From NCBI GenBank assembly GCA_964373495.1, contig CAYJUW010000004.1:1-33812 (forward strand): DNA of 33,812 nucleotides, in the 5' to 3' direction. Made by a program: the position numbers and the translations under genes. This DNA comes from JACQMJ01 sp964373495 (GTDB taxonomy: Bacteria; Patescibacteriota; Minisyncoccia; Sungbacterales; SURF-37). Shown piece after piece: positions 14,856 through 23,113 of the stretch. Below the pieces are notes generated by a model. The model was not told the DNA's origin and ran no database searches. It worked only from the letters and a program-made list of their open reading frames with translations. How positions within the stretch are numbered: the first letter of the stretch is position 1; every line of letters begins with the position of its first letter.

Positions 14856-15595
14856 ATGGGCGATCTTGACCTTGAACTCTACCGGCGCCTGGCCCTCATC
14901 CGCAGGGCCGAGGAGCTGATCATTGCGCATTACGCCGGGAATGAGATGAAAACGCCCATGCACATGTCCATGGGTCAGGAAGCCATTGCCGTGGGCGTCA
15001 TCATGGCCCTCGGGAGCGAAGGCCAGGTCCTGGCTTCTTACCGCAGCCATGCCGCCTTCATTGCCAAGACCAACGAGACGGATACCTTCTTTGCCGAGCT
15101 CTACGGCCGGGTTACGGGCACGGCTAAAGGCAAAGCCGGCTCCATGCACCTTGCCGATCCGGCGGCTGGCCACCTCGGCTCATCAGCCGTGGTCGGGACG
15201 CCTATCCCCGTGGCCGTGGGCGCGGCGTTCGCCAATACGCGAAACGCGAACGGAAAGATTGTCGCCGTCTTTTTCGGCGAAGGGGCCATGGATGAGGGTG
15301 TGTTTTGGGAGAGCTTGAACGCCGCCTGCGTCATGCGGCTGCCGGTGCTCTTCGTCTGCGAGGATAACGGCTGGGCCGTACATACTCCGCCTTCCCTCCG
15401 CCAGGGCTACGATTCGATCCCCAAGGTCGTCTCCGGCTTCCGCTGCCATGTGGCCTCGAGCGACACCACCGATGCCGAAGAAATTTATCGTCTCACCCAG
15501 GAGGCGGTAACCGCCATGCGCGACACCGGACAGCCGGCTTTCCTCCATCTCCGGTGTTATCGCTACCTCGAGCACGTCGGCACGGGGAAGGATTT
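14856..15595 (+). CDS. Thiamine-diphosphate-dependent E1 component, alpha subunit (pyruvate/acetoin dehydrogenase type), 3' end in gap
   Basis: About 246 residues are present before the N-run. MHMSMGQEAIAVGV, SYRSHAAFIAK and GSMHLAD mark 2-oxoacid dehydrogenase E1 alpha; GEGAMDEGVFWESL with EDNGWAV is the ThDP/Mg-binding GDG...NN motif (here GEG and DNG). The family is normally about 320-330 residues, so roughly 75-80 residues are lost in the gap. The beta subunit follows, but no E2 lipoyl acyltransferase or E3 gene lies nearby. That, and an SDR reductase directly downstream, suggests a ThDP-dependent C-C bond reaction on a sugar intermediate rather than a respiratory complex; this is inference. 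ATG 14856 lies 18 bp after membrane protein A. Confidence 0.85.
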
Positions 15596-15695
15596 NNNNN
15601 NNNNNNNNNNNNNNNNNNNNNNNNNNNNNNNNNNNNNNNNNNNNNNNNNNNNNNNNNNNNNNNNNNNNNNNNNNNNNNNNNNNNNNNNNNNNNNN
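15596..15695. other. Assembly gap (100 N) between E1 alpha and E1 beta
   Basis: Exactly 100 N, the usual placeholder for a scaffold gap of unknown length. The E1 alpha protein lacks about 75-80 C-terminal residues and the E1 beta lacks about 35-50 N-terminal residues. If the genes are adjacent the real gap is nearer 330-400 bp. Any reading frame spanning the N-run is artificial. Confidence 0.97.
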
Positions 15696-16663
15696 TCTAC
15701 GGCGTTGGCCTGCCCGACCACAAGCGTTTTTTCGGGACCCTCGCCGGGGTCCTCGAGCGCTTCGGCCCGGAGCGGTATTTTGATACGCCCATCTCCGAGG
15801 ATGCCATGACCGGTTTTGCCCTGGGTGCGGCTTTAAACGGCCTCCGGCCGGTCCATGTCCACATTCGCGCCGACTTCCTGCTCCTGGCTATGAATCAGCT
15901 CGGCAACATGATCGCCAATCACACCTACGTGACCGGCGGGAAGCTCGCCGTACCGCTGGTCATCCGGGCGGTGATCGGCCGGGGCTTTGGCCAGGGCGCC
16001 CAGCATTCGAAAAGCTTGCACGGCATGGTGGCCCACATCCCCGGGCTGAAGGTTCTGCTCCCGACCACGCCTCGCGATGCCAAGGGACTGCTCGCATCAG
16101 CCATCCGGGACCCTAATCCGGTGGTCATGATTGAGCATCGGTGGTTGTATTGGGCAACGGGCGAGGTGCCGGAGGAGCCCTATACCGTTGCCATCGGCCA
16201 AGGTCAGATTCTCCGGCCGGGGCGGGACGCCACCGTGGTGGCCACATCCTGGATGAACGTGGAGGCCATGCAGGCCGCCGAAATTCTCGCGCGACACGGC
16301 ATTGAGATCGAAGTCATTGATCCGCGCACCGTTGCCCCCTTCGACGAATCCCTGGTGGTGGCTTCGGTGAAAAAGACCGGCCACTGCATTGTTGCCGACA
16401 ACGATTGGCTTTCTTGCGGGTTTTCGGCCGAGGTCGCGGCCCGGGTTGGAGAGCAGTGCTTCGGCGCTCTTAAATCGCCGGTCACCCGCATCGGATTCGC
16501 GCCGGTGCCCTGCCCCACGGTGCGGGTGCTCGAAGACAAGTTTTATCCCAACGCCTTTGACATCGTGACTGCGGTGGCCGGGAAGCTGGGCCGGCCAGCG
16601 ATTGATTGTTCGGGCGAGGAACTCTACAGCCACGAGAAAAAATTTTTAGGACCATGGACCTAG
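15696..16663 (+). CDS. Thiamine-diphosphate-dependent E1 component, beta subunit, 5' end in gap
   Basis: Codons begin at 15698 with YGVGLPDHKRFFGTL. RYFDTPISEDAMTGFALGAA is the E1 beta region contacting the ThDP pyrimidine; NHTYVTGGKLAVPLVIR, GQGAQHSKSLHGMVAHIPGL (20 shown) and VIDPRTVAPFD in the C-terminal domain are typical of PDH/acetoin dehydrogenase E1 beta. The final VPCPTVRVLEDKFYPN is the usual tail. The N-terminal 35-50 residues are missing because of the gap. The stop TAG at 16661-16663 overlaps the SDR start by 10 bases, so the two are coupled. Works as an alpha2-beta2 enzyme with the preceding gene. Confidence 0.87.
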
Positions 16664-17436
16664 GCCTCACGGGAAAATTCGCCCTCGTCACCGGCGGCAG
16701 CCACGGCATTGGCCTGGCCATTGCCGAGCGCCTGGCCAGCGAAGGGGCGAACGTCGCCATCTGTTCGCGAACGGGCGAGCGCCTTACTGCGGCTGTTGAA
16801 CGCATCAAAGCCCGGGGCGTGCAAGCGCTCGGCATCCGCGCCGACGTTCTCGTCCCGGGGGATATTGTTCGCGTCGTGAAAACCATGACTGATGAGTGGG
16901 GCACGATCCATATTCTGGTGAACAACGTCGGCGGCGGGGGCCGGTGGGGGAGCGTCGTTTTAGAGGATACCGCCGAGGAGGTGTGGCGGGATGTCTACGA
17001 AAAGAACGCCATGGCCGCGGTCGAGTTCACGCGCCTGGCCATCCCCTGCATGCGAAAGCAGAAATGGGGGCGCGTGGTGGCCATTGCTTCCATCCATGGC
17101 CGGGAAGGAGGCGGCCGGCCATGGTACACCATGGCCAAGGCCGCCGAGATCGCGCTGATGAAAACGCTGGCCCAAAGCCCGGACCTGGCCCGCGACGGCC
17201 TTACCTTCAACAGCGTGGCCCCCGGCGGCATCATGATCCCCGGCACGGCCTGGGAACAGGAGCAAAAAGAGAACCCGGAAGCATTTCGGGACATGATCGA
17301 GCGCGAGCATCCCTTGGGGCGCCTCGGCCGGCCGGAGGAAGTCGCCGACGTGGTGGCCTTCCTTTGTTCGGAACGCGCCGGTCTGGTGAACGGCGCCTCA
17401 ATTGCCGTGGATGGCGGTCAGGGCCGGAGTTTCTGA
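16654..17436 (+). CDS. Short-chain dehydrogenase/reductase (FabG-like)
   Basis: A 260-residue classical SDR: TGGSHGIG near residue 14 (cofactor), NNVGGGG (structural NNxG), Ser in VVAIASIHG, and YTMAK (YxxxK) form the active site; SIAVDGGQGRSF closes the fold. It begins at ATG 16654 inside the last codons of E1 beta (10-bp overlap), a strong sign that it acts on the E1 product, for example reducing a ketone made by carbon-chain transfer. NAD(P)H preference and substrate are not evident. The membrane protein B start is 1 bp after the stop, so the operon continues. Confidence 0.9.
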   Translation: MDLGLTGKFALVTGGSHGIGLAIAERLASEGANVAICSRTGERLTAAVERIKARGVQALGIRADVLVPGDIVRVVKTMTDEWGTIHILVNNVGGGGRWGSVVLEDTAEEVWRDVYEKNAMAAVEFTRLAIPCMRKQKWGRVVAIASIHGREGGGRPWYTMAKAAEIALMKTLAQSPDLARDGLTFNSVAPGGIMIPGTAWEQEQKENPEAFRDMIEREHPLGRLGRPEEVADVVAFLCSERAGLVNGASIAVDGGQGRSF

Positions 17437-17437
17437 C

Positions 17438-19333
17438 ATGCGCTTGCTTTCCATCCGTGCGCCGAGGAAGGTGGTGATTGCGGCCGCTCTGGCCCTGGCC
17501 GCTATTGTCGCCGGCCTGCTGCAATGGTTGCCGAGCGTATTCCTGGAGCGATCGGTTCGCGCTCGAGGCGGGGAATTTTTGCTGACCCAGGTGACCCATC
17601 ACGGCGATGCGGCAATCTTTTACCTCCCCGCGGCGCGCGAAATCGTTGACGGCCACTTCCCGCCGCTCGAGCTCCACGATCCCGCCGGCCGCCGGGCACT
17701 CTTCCTCCGGCCGCCGGGGCCCACGCTGCTCTTTACCGCCTTCTTGAAATTTGCCGACAGCGAGAACCACGCCTACATGGCCGCCGGCTTGGTCATGACC
17801 ATGGCCATGTTCCTGGCCTTCTACTGGCTGGGTCGCGAACTCTTTGGCAGCCGTTGGGGCGCGCTTTTCTTTGCCGCGGTCGGCGTTTTAACTCCGGCGG
17901 CCGTGCATCTCCCCCGGGCGTTGTTCAGCCCTCAGCTTTTCGCCGACATCATCGCCAAGAATTTTATCCCGACCGTACGCACGCCCATCCTCCAGCTTTT
18001 TTTGGCCCGGATTGAGGATCCGCTCCTGACCCTCTGGCTGTATATCATTGTCCTGGCGCTCCTGTGGAGGTTTTTCCGGCGGCCGAGCGTCCGGGGCGGC
18101 CTCGTCCTCGGTGCGGCCACAGGCCTGCTCCTTTATTTCTACCTCTACTACTGGCTATTTGCCGTGGTGCTCCTGGGGCTGCTCTTTCTTGCGGCGGTGA
18201 ACCGGATCAGGCGGCGAGCAGAGCCGCTCCGGCCGTGGCTTGCCGCCGCCGCAACGGTTGCTCTCCTCTCCGCGCCCTACATCGTGAACTTCATCTTGTT
18301 CCGCCGCCTGCCGCAGGCGGCCGAACAGATCATGCGCGTCGGCTTTGAACATGGCTGGGGGATCCGGCTTTCGGTGTGGCGCGATTACCTGGCCTACGCC
18401 GTGTTCGCGGCCGCGGCCTACTTTCTCTTCCGCCGTCGCGACCGCCGAGCTCTGGCCTTCGTTCTCATGGCTCTGGCCGCCATGATCGTTCTCTGGAATC
18501 TCCAGTTTTTTATCGGGCAGAACTTGCCGCCGGATCATTGGCCCAAGGCCTTTGCGCTGCCGCTCTACGCCATGGCCGCGCTTTTGATTGCGGCCTCGGT
18601 GCGCCGCAGCGGGGACGCATTTGGCTGGAGGTACGCCCGGCCCGCGTTCGCATCCCTGCTTATCGCGCTCTCCCTCCTCCTGGCCGCTAAGAAAGTCGTC
18701 AACGCCGCCTACTTCCGCGCCCCCGGTCCGGAGTGGATCGCCGACTATTCGTTCCCGGCCCCGCTCCTCGATTCATGGCGCTGGCTTGATGCGAAAGCGC
18801 CCGAGGCGGTGGTCATCTCGAACTCGTTTTTGACTTCAATCTACCTCACCGGTTACACCTCGGCCAATCCCTACCTGCCCTTCGGCTCAAATACGCTTCT
18901 CGTTCTCCGCGAGATCGAAGACCGGTTCCTGGCCGTACACAAACTCTTCGGCACTCCGCCCGAGCGCCTGGCCAACCTCTTGGTCTATCGCCGTGATCCA
19001 ACCGCGGCCTGCGATCGGCCGTGCGATCTTCATACGGCGCTGAACCTTTCGAAGGCCCCGACCTACATCTTTACCCAGACCTTCAACCGGGCGCCGACGG
19101 TCTTTGATGCCCTGACCAAGAACTCCGATTACACCGTGCCGGACTGGAAAATAGACGAGCTCGTCAGGCGCTACCGCGCCCTCCAGCCGCGCGGGGAAGA
19201 TTTCCGCGGCGATTACGTCTATGTCGGCCCGTGGGAGCGCGAACTTTCCAATCCCGACTTTCGGCAAAATAAACATCTCGAGCCGGTCTATAGAAATGAA
19301 CTGGTGGAGATCTACAAAATCGATGGGAGATGA
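17438..19333 (+). CDS. Polytopic membrane protein B (paralogue of A, possible GT-C glycosyltransferase)
   Basis: A 631-residue multispanning protein, full-length homologue of membrane protein A without the 45-residue insertion. The first extracytoplasmic loop YLPAAREIVDGHFPPLEL retains the acidic Asp position; repeated landmarks are LTPAAVHLPRALF, KNFIPTVR, RIEDPLL and PPDHWPKAFALPLY. The soluble tail ends FRGDYVYVGPWERELSNPDF. It may transfer a sugar from a polyprenyl-phosphate donor at the outer membrane face; no direct proof. ATG 17438 follows the SDR stop by 1 bp. Its stop TGA (19331-19333) touches the left end of the inverted-repeat element 19332-19445. Confidence 0.8.
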   Translation: MRLLSIRAPRKVVIAAALALAAIVAGLLQWLPSVFLERSVRARGGEFLLTQVTHHGDAAIFYLPAAREIVDGHFPPLELHDPAGRRALFLRPPGPTLLFTAFLKFADSENHAYMAAGLVMTMAMFLAFYWLGRELFGSRWGALFFAAVGVLTPAAVHLPRALFSPQLFADIIAKNFIPTVRTPILQLFLARIEDPLLTLWLYIIVLALLWRFFRRPSVRGGLVLGAATGLLLYFYLYYWLFAVVLLGLLFLAAVNRIRRRAEPLRPWLAAAATVALLSAPYIVNFILFRRLPQAAEQIMRVGFEHGWGIRLSVWRDYLAYAVFAAAAYFLFRRRDRRALAFVLMALAAMIVLWNLQFFIGQNLPPDHWPKAFALPLYAMAALLIAASVRRSGDAFGWRYARPAFASLLIALSLLLAAKKVVNAAYFRAPGPEWIADYSFPAPLLDSWRWLDAKAPEAVVISNSFLTSIYLTGYTSANPYLPFGSNTLLVLREIEDRFLAVHKLFGTPPERLANLLVYRRDPTAACDRPCDLHTALNLSKAPTYIFTQTFNRAPTVFDALTKNSDYTVPDWKIDELVRRYRALQPRGEDFRGDYVYVGPWERELSNPDFRQNKHLEPVYRNELVEIYKIDGR

Positions 19334-19445
19334 TGCCAATCTACGAATCTTATGCCAATCTACGAATTGCGAATGCGTTGCGTGGCGCGATTACTATGGG
19401 TATTCGCGATTGGTAGATTGGCATAGCATTCGCGAAATTGGCATC
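19332..19445. repeat. 114-bp inverted-repeat element filling the gap between two genes
   Basis: Outer ends GATGCCAAT (19332-19340) and ATTGGCATC (19437-19445) are perfect inverted repeats. Inside, TATGCCAATCTAC (19351-19363) pairs with GTAGATTGGCATA (19413-19425), and GCGAATGC (19369-19376) pairs with GCATTCGC (19426-19433). ATGCCAATCTACGAAT is also directly repeated at 19333-19348 and 19352-19367. The element overlaps the TGA of membrane protein B and ends 2 bp before the ATG of the next gene. AT-richer than the genes around it; a transcript would form a long hairpin. Confidence 0.75.
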
Positions 19446-19447
19446 GT

Positions 19448-20824
19448 ATGAAGACCCTCTTCATCACCAGCTTCCATCCCCTGATTTCCCGGAACATCCT
19501 TGCCACCCCGCTCCTCGGGAAGCTCGCCCAAGATCCGGAACTCAACATCGTTCTTCTCGTCCCCGACTACAAGCGGGAGTTTTTCCAGCGCGAGTTTGGG
19601 GCCGAGCGGGTGCTGGTTCGAGGCGTGCGCTCGCGCCTTCCGGCGGCTGACCGCTTCATCCGGCAGCTGGCCATCGCCGCATTGAAAACCTACTCCATGG
19701 CCATCCGCCGCCGCTGGGAACTGTATCCCGGCCGCGGCTGCCTCGTCTTTGCCGCGAAGTCGGCCCTGGCCTGGCTCATGGCCGGGCGGACGTGGGGTCG
19801 GCGGCTCGTGCGCTGGCTTGACCGCCGCTTCGGGTCGCGCGGTGAATTCGGGACGCTCTTTGATCGCTACCGGCCGCAGCTGGTGTTTGCCACGGACCTT
19901 GTCCACGAAACAGACCTGGCCTGCATCCGTGCTGGCCGCGATCGAGGCGTTCCGGTCATCGCCATGAGCCGCTCCTGGGACAACCTCACCGGCAAAGGGC
20001 TCCTGAGGGCGCCGCCCGATATCTTCGTGGTGCAAAACGAAATCCTGAAGCGGGAGCTCGAACGCTACCACGGCGTCCGGCCGGAGCATATCCGCGTCGT
20101 CGGCATCCCGCATTATGATCACTACATGAGCCATCGCCCTGGTGTACGGCAGGAATTTTTTGCCAACATCGGCCTTGATCCGGGAAAACGCCTTATCCTG
20201 TTTGCCCCCATCGGCGATCGGCACATTCGAGAAAACGTCACCGACCGAGCCGTGCTCGACATGCTCGTTCGCGCCCGCCAAGCCGGTGAGCTTCCGCCAG
20301 ACGTTCAGGTACTGGTGCGCCTGCCGCCGACCATTCCGGTGACGCTGGGAAATTTTCAACCGCCGCCGTGGATCAAAATCGAGCGGCCGGGAACGCAGTT
20401 CGGCGGTTCGGTCAAGGAGAGCGAGCTCGACCGCGAGGATGACCGCCACCTTATCGAGTCGCTCATGCAGAGTGAACTCCTGATCACCGGCCCATCAACT
20501 ATTGCCATTGACGCCGCCATATTCGACAAACCTATTATTCTCATTGCCTTTGATAACGGCGGCCGGGGCTACTGGCAGAGCATCCGCTGCTGGTATGACT
20601 ACGAGCATTTCCGGCCGATTGTCGAGAGCGGGGGGACGCGATACGCGCCGGATGAATCATCGTGCCTCGAGGCGATCCGTTTTTACCTCGAACATCCAGA
20701 AGCCGACCGCACCGGCCGCATGCGGATTGTTCGGGAGCAACTCTGGCGGCGGGATGGCCAATCTACCGAGCGGCTGGCAACCCTCTTGGCATCCATGCTC
20801 GGCATGAAAACTGTTGCGGGATGA
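19448..20824 (+). CDS. CDP-glycerol glycerophosphotransferase-like / GT-B surface glycan transferase, paralogue 1
   Basis: A 458-residue protein with two Rossmann-like halves. Landmarks shared with the three other paralogues in this window: opening MKTLFITSFHPLISRNILAT, SRSWDNLTGKG, RVVGIPHYDHY, LILFAPIGD, and the ELLITGPSTIAIDAAIFDKP segment that matches the (S)D-x-x-x-S-x-x-x-x-D...KP donor-site pattern of CDP-glycerol glycerophosphotransferases (TagB/TagF) and capsule transferases. I infer a transferase using a nucleotide-activated polyol or sugar; the exact donor is unknown. There is no ribosome site before ATG 19448; the inverted-repeat element directly precedes it. Confidence 0.7.
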   Translation: MKTLFITSFHPLISRNILATPLLGKLAQDPELNIVLLVPDYKREFFQREFGAERVLVRGVRSRLPAADRFIRQLAIAALKTYSMAIRRRWELYPGRGCLVFAAKSALAWLMAGRTWGRRLVRWLDRRFGSRGEFGTLFDRYRPQLVFATDLVHETDLACIRAGRDRGVPVIAMSRSWDNLTGKGLLRAPPDIFVVQNEILKRELERYHGVRPEHIRVVGIPHYDHYMSHRPGVRQEFFANIGLDPGKRLILFAPIGDRHIRENVTDRAVLDMLVRARQAGELPPDVQVLVRLPPTIPVTLGNFQPPPWIKIERPGTQFGGSVKESELDREDDRHLIESLMQSELLITGPSTIAIDAAIFDKPIILIAFDNGGRGYWQSIRCWYDYEHFRPIVESGGTRYAPDESSCLEAIRFYLEHPEADRTGRMRIVREQLWRRDGQSTERLATLLASMLGMKTVAG

Positions 20825-20876
20825 ACCGGTATCATGGTATGAGGGGAGGTCGTCCGGCTCGAGTTCGTCATTGCTC

Positions 20877-22598
20877 ATGACCGAGAAGCAAAAAATCATC
20901 GCCGCGATTTCCATTCCGCCCTCGGCAACCATCCGCCGGGCCATGGAAGTTATCACCAGGTCCCCCCGCCGCCATGCTGCGGCGCCGGCGGGCCTGGCCT
21001 TGGTGAGCGCGCCGGACCGGCGGTTGCTGGGCATTGCCACCGACGGCGATATCCGCCGCGCCATTGAGCGCGGGGCCACGCTCGAGATGCCGATTGCCAA
21101 GGCCATGAACCCCACGCCCTTCATGATCACCGGCATCCGGCCCAATGCCGAGATGCTGGAAGCGGTGCTTGAGAAGATCAAGCATGAGCGGTGGCGCCGC
21201 GACAAGATCCGGAACATCATCGTGGTGGACGGCCGGCGGCGGGTGATTGATGTGGTTTCCTTTTTCGATCTCTGGCGCAACAGCGAGGTCCGCTTCAAGC
21301 ACATTGGGATCGTCGGCCTCGGCTACGTCGGATTGACGCTGGCTCTGGTTCTGGCCGACCACGGCTTTCAGGTGCGGGGGGTGGATGCCAATCCCCGGGT
21401 GCGAAACTCCCTCCGCCGCGGCCGGCCGCACTTCTACGAGGTCGGGCTGGAGGAACTCCTCGGCGATCACCTCGGGGGGAACTTTGAAGTGGTGGAGGCG
21501 TTTGACCCCGGCGAATGCGATATGTATGTCATTGCGGTTGGTACGCCGGTGGATCGAACCAATACCCCGCAGACCGCCTCTCTGGAGCGGGCCAGCTCGA
21601 GCGTGGGCCGGGTGCTCAAGCAGGGCGATGCGGTGATTTTGCGTTCCACCGTGCCGGTGGGCACGACTCGCGGCGTGGTCATCCCCATCTTGGAGAAAAC
21701 CTCGGGATTGGTGGCCGGCCGGGATTTTTACGCGGCCTTTGCGCCGGAGCGGACGGCCGCGGGTAAGGCCGTGGAGGAGTTGCGGCGGTTGCCGCAGGTC
21801 ATCGGCGGGATTGACCGCGCATCAGCTGAAGTGGCCATGAATGTGTTCAATTCCTTTACCAGCCACTCCATCATTGTCGAGTCGCTCGAGGAGGCCGAGA
21901 TGGTCAAGTTGATCAACAACACCTATCGCGACGTGACCTTCGCCTTTGCCAATGAGTTGGCGCTGCTTTGCCACCGCTGGGGCATTGATACCCGGCGCGT
22001 CATCGAGGCCGCCAACCGCGACTACGAACGCGGCCGCGTGCCCCTGCCGAGCCCGGGCGTGGGCGGCTACTGCCTGAAGAAGGATCCCTTTATCTATATT
22101 GCCAGCGGCCGCAAAAAGGGCCTGGTGCCGCTCTTGGCTCTGCGGGCGCGGCGGGTGAGCGAAGAGATGGTCGCGTTCCTCTCCGCGCGCATCCGCGCCT
22201 TTCTCGAAGAGAGGGGAAAGACGGGCAAGCATGCAAAAATCTGCTTCATCGGCGTGGCCTTCAAGGGCGATCCGGTGACCTCGGACGTCCGCGGTTCAAC
22301 GACGCTCGATCTTGTTGCTGCTCTGAAATCACGGCGCCGGCGCCTGGTTGGTTATGACCCGGCGGTGGATCGGCGCGATCTTGCCGGGAGCGGCATCCGC
22401 ATGGTGCGCGATGTCCGAGCGGCCATCCGCGGCGCGACTGTGGTTGCGGTTATGAGCAACAATCCGGCGTTCAAAACGCTCCCGATGCGGCGGCTCTTGC
22501 GCTCGGTGCGGCGTCCGGCGCTGCTCATTGACGCTTGGGGGCTTTACCCGCCGGAGGAGATTACGAAAGTCCCGGGCGTGGAGTACCTGCGGCTCTAG
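20877..22598 (+). CDS. CBS-domain-pair fused to nucleotide-sugar (UDP-glucose/UDP-ManNAc type) dehydrogenase
   Basis: 573 residues. Residues 1-140 form a tandem CBS pair (PSATIRRAMEVI, LLGIATDGDIRRAIERG, AMNPTPFMI, IRNIIVVDGRRRVIDVV), as found before sugar-nucleotide pyrophosphorylases. From about 142 a complete UDP-glucose 6-dehydrogenase-family enzyme follows: HIGIVGLGYVGLTLALVLAD (NAD site), VGTPVDRTN, STVPVGTTRGV, LINNTYRDVTFAFANELALL, catalytic Cys399 in GVGGYCLKKDPF and KICFIGVAFKGDPVTSDVRG. It should oxidise a UDP-hexose C6 to the uronic acid using two NAD+. ATG 20877 is taken; GGGGAGG upstream is too far away to serve it. The CBS pair may sense an adenine nucleotide. Confidence 0.85.
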   Translation: MTEKQKIIAAISIPPSATIRRAMEVITRSPRRHAAAPAGLALVSAPDRRLLGIATDGDIRRAIERGATLEMPIAKAMNPTPFMITGIRPNAEMLEAVLEKIKHERWRRDKIRNIIVVDGRRRVIDVVSFFDLWRNSEVRFKHIGIVGLGYVGLTLALVLADHGFQVRGVDANPRVRNSLRRGRPHFYEVGLEELLGDHLGGNFEVVEAFDPGECDMYVIAVGTPVDRTNTPQTASLERASSSVGRVLKQGDAVILRSTVPVGTTRGVVIPILEKTSGLVAGRDFYAAFAPERTAAGKAVEELRRLPQVIGGIDRASAEVAMNVFNSFTSHSIIVESLEEAEMVKLINNTYRDVTFAFANELALLCHRWGIDTRRVIEAANRDYERGRVPLPSPGVGGYCLKKDPFIYIASGRKKGLVPLLALRARRVSEEMVAFLSARIRAFLEERGKTGKHAKICFIGVAFKGDPVTSDVRGSTTLDLVAALKSRRRRLVGYDPAVDRRDLAGSGIRMVRDVRAAIRGATVVAVMSNNPAFKTLPMRRLLRSVRRPALLIDAWGLYPPEEITKVPGVEYLRL

Positions 22599-22602
22599 CG
22601 CT

Positions 22603-22719
22603 ATGCGCTACCTGGTCACGAACTTTGCCTACGGCACCGGGCCGTATCTCCGGACCACGGAGCTGTGGATAATTTTTTATTCTGGTGCTATAATCGTATT
22701 AAGCCAAGAAAGCAGTTGA
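22603..22719 (+). pseudogene. Truncated 5' copy of the GT-B gene at 23425
   Basis: Bases 22603-22664 repeat the first 62 bases of the gene at 23425-23486 with four mismatches, all in codons 4-6 and conservative (MRYLVTNFAYGTGPYLRTTE here, MRYIVTNFAYGTGPYLRTTE there). Homology ends abruptly at 22665 and the frame then runs 18 unrelated codons to a TGA at 22717-22719. The ATG stands 4 bp after the dehydrogenase stop, the spacing expected of the original operon junction. It marks the left edge of the HicB/HicA cassette. Confidence 0.85.
22666..22694 (+). promoter_or_regulatory. Promoter of the HicB/HicA cassette
   Basis: TGGATA (22666-22671), a 17-bp spacer, then TATAAT (22689-22694) preceded by TGC (extended -10). 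It begins immediately after the point where homology to the GT-B gene ends, so the cassette brings its own promoter. Predicted start near 22701, giving a leader of about 70 nt. Confidence 0.7.
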
Positions 22720-22774
22720 GAAGAGCTCATAAGTACAGGGAAAATTTGACCGGCTAAGGCATGCAGATCACTCT

Positions 22775-23113
22775 ATGGAGAAACCTCACGCAAAACTATC
22801 GTACTACGAACAGCTGCTTCCGCGATCGGTAAGAGTAGAAGTCCATCAAGAAGAAGACGGATCTTTTTGGGCGAAGGTTTTGAATTTTACCGGCTGCTAT
22901 ACCCAAGGAAAGAACTTCTCGGATTTACTCGAAATGGTTTCTGACGCCATCTATACTGTGCACGACGTTCCTGAGGAACTGCGCGCTTTCCTGCCGCGCT
23001 ACATCCCTCAAGAGATCAAAGAGGAACTTGAACGCCAAGAGTTACAAAATCAGTTCGATAAGTTTATTGCAGACCAAATCCATGGCAATCGGGAGTTGGA
23101 GTTCGCACGATAA
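22775..23113 (+). CDS. hicB: HicB-family antitoxin
   Basis: A 112-residue protein whose residues 20-60 (VEVHQEEDGSFWAKVLNF, GCYTQGKNFSDLLEMVSDAI) match the partial RNase-H-like fold of HicB antitoxins, which bind HicA and often repress their own promoter. The C-terminal half is charged and helical (EIKEELERQELQNQFDKF) in place of a clear DNA-binding ribbon-helix-helix. Stop TAA overlaps the next start by one base (TAATG), giving coupled translation. The antitoxin comes first, opposite to the canonical hicA-hicB order but common in related pairs. Start ATG 22775; the only ribosome-like sequence (TAAGG, about 15 nt upstream) is weak. Confidence 0.78.
   Translation: MEKPHAKLSYYEQLLPRSVRVEVHQEEDGSFWAKVLNFTGCYTQGKNFSDLLEMVSDAIYTVHDVPEELRAFLPRYIPQEIKEELERQELQNQFDKFIADQIHGNRELEFAR

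Noticed and set aside
15554..15700. Open frames running through the N-run and joining E1 alpha and E1 beta
   Set aside because: They arise from translating N as unknown residues; the gap length is arbitrary so the frame across it has no meaning.
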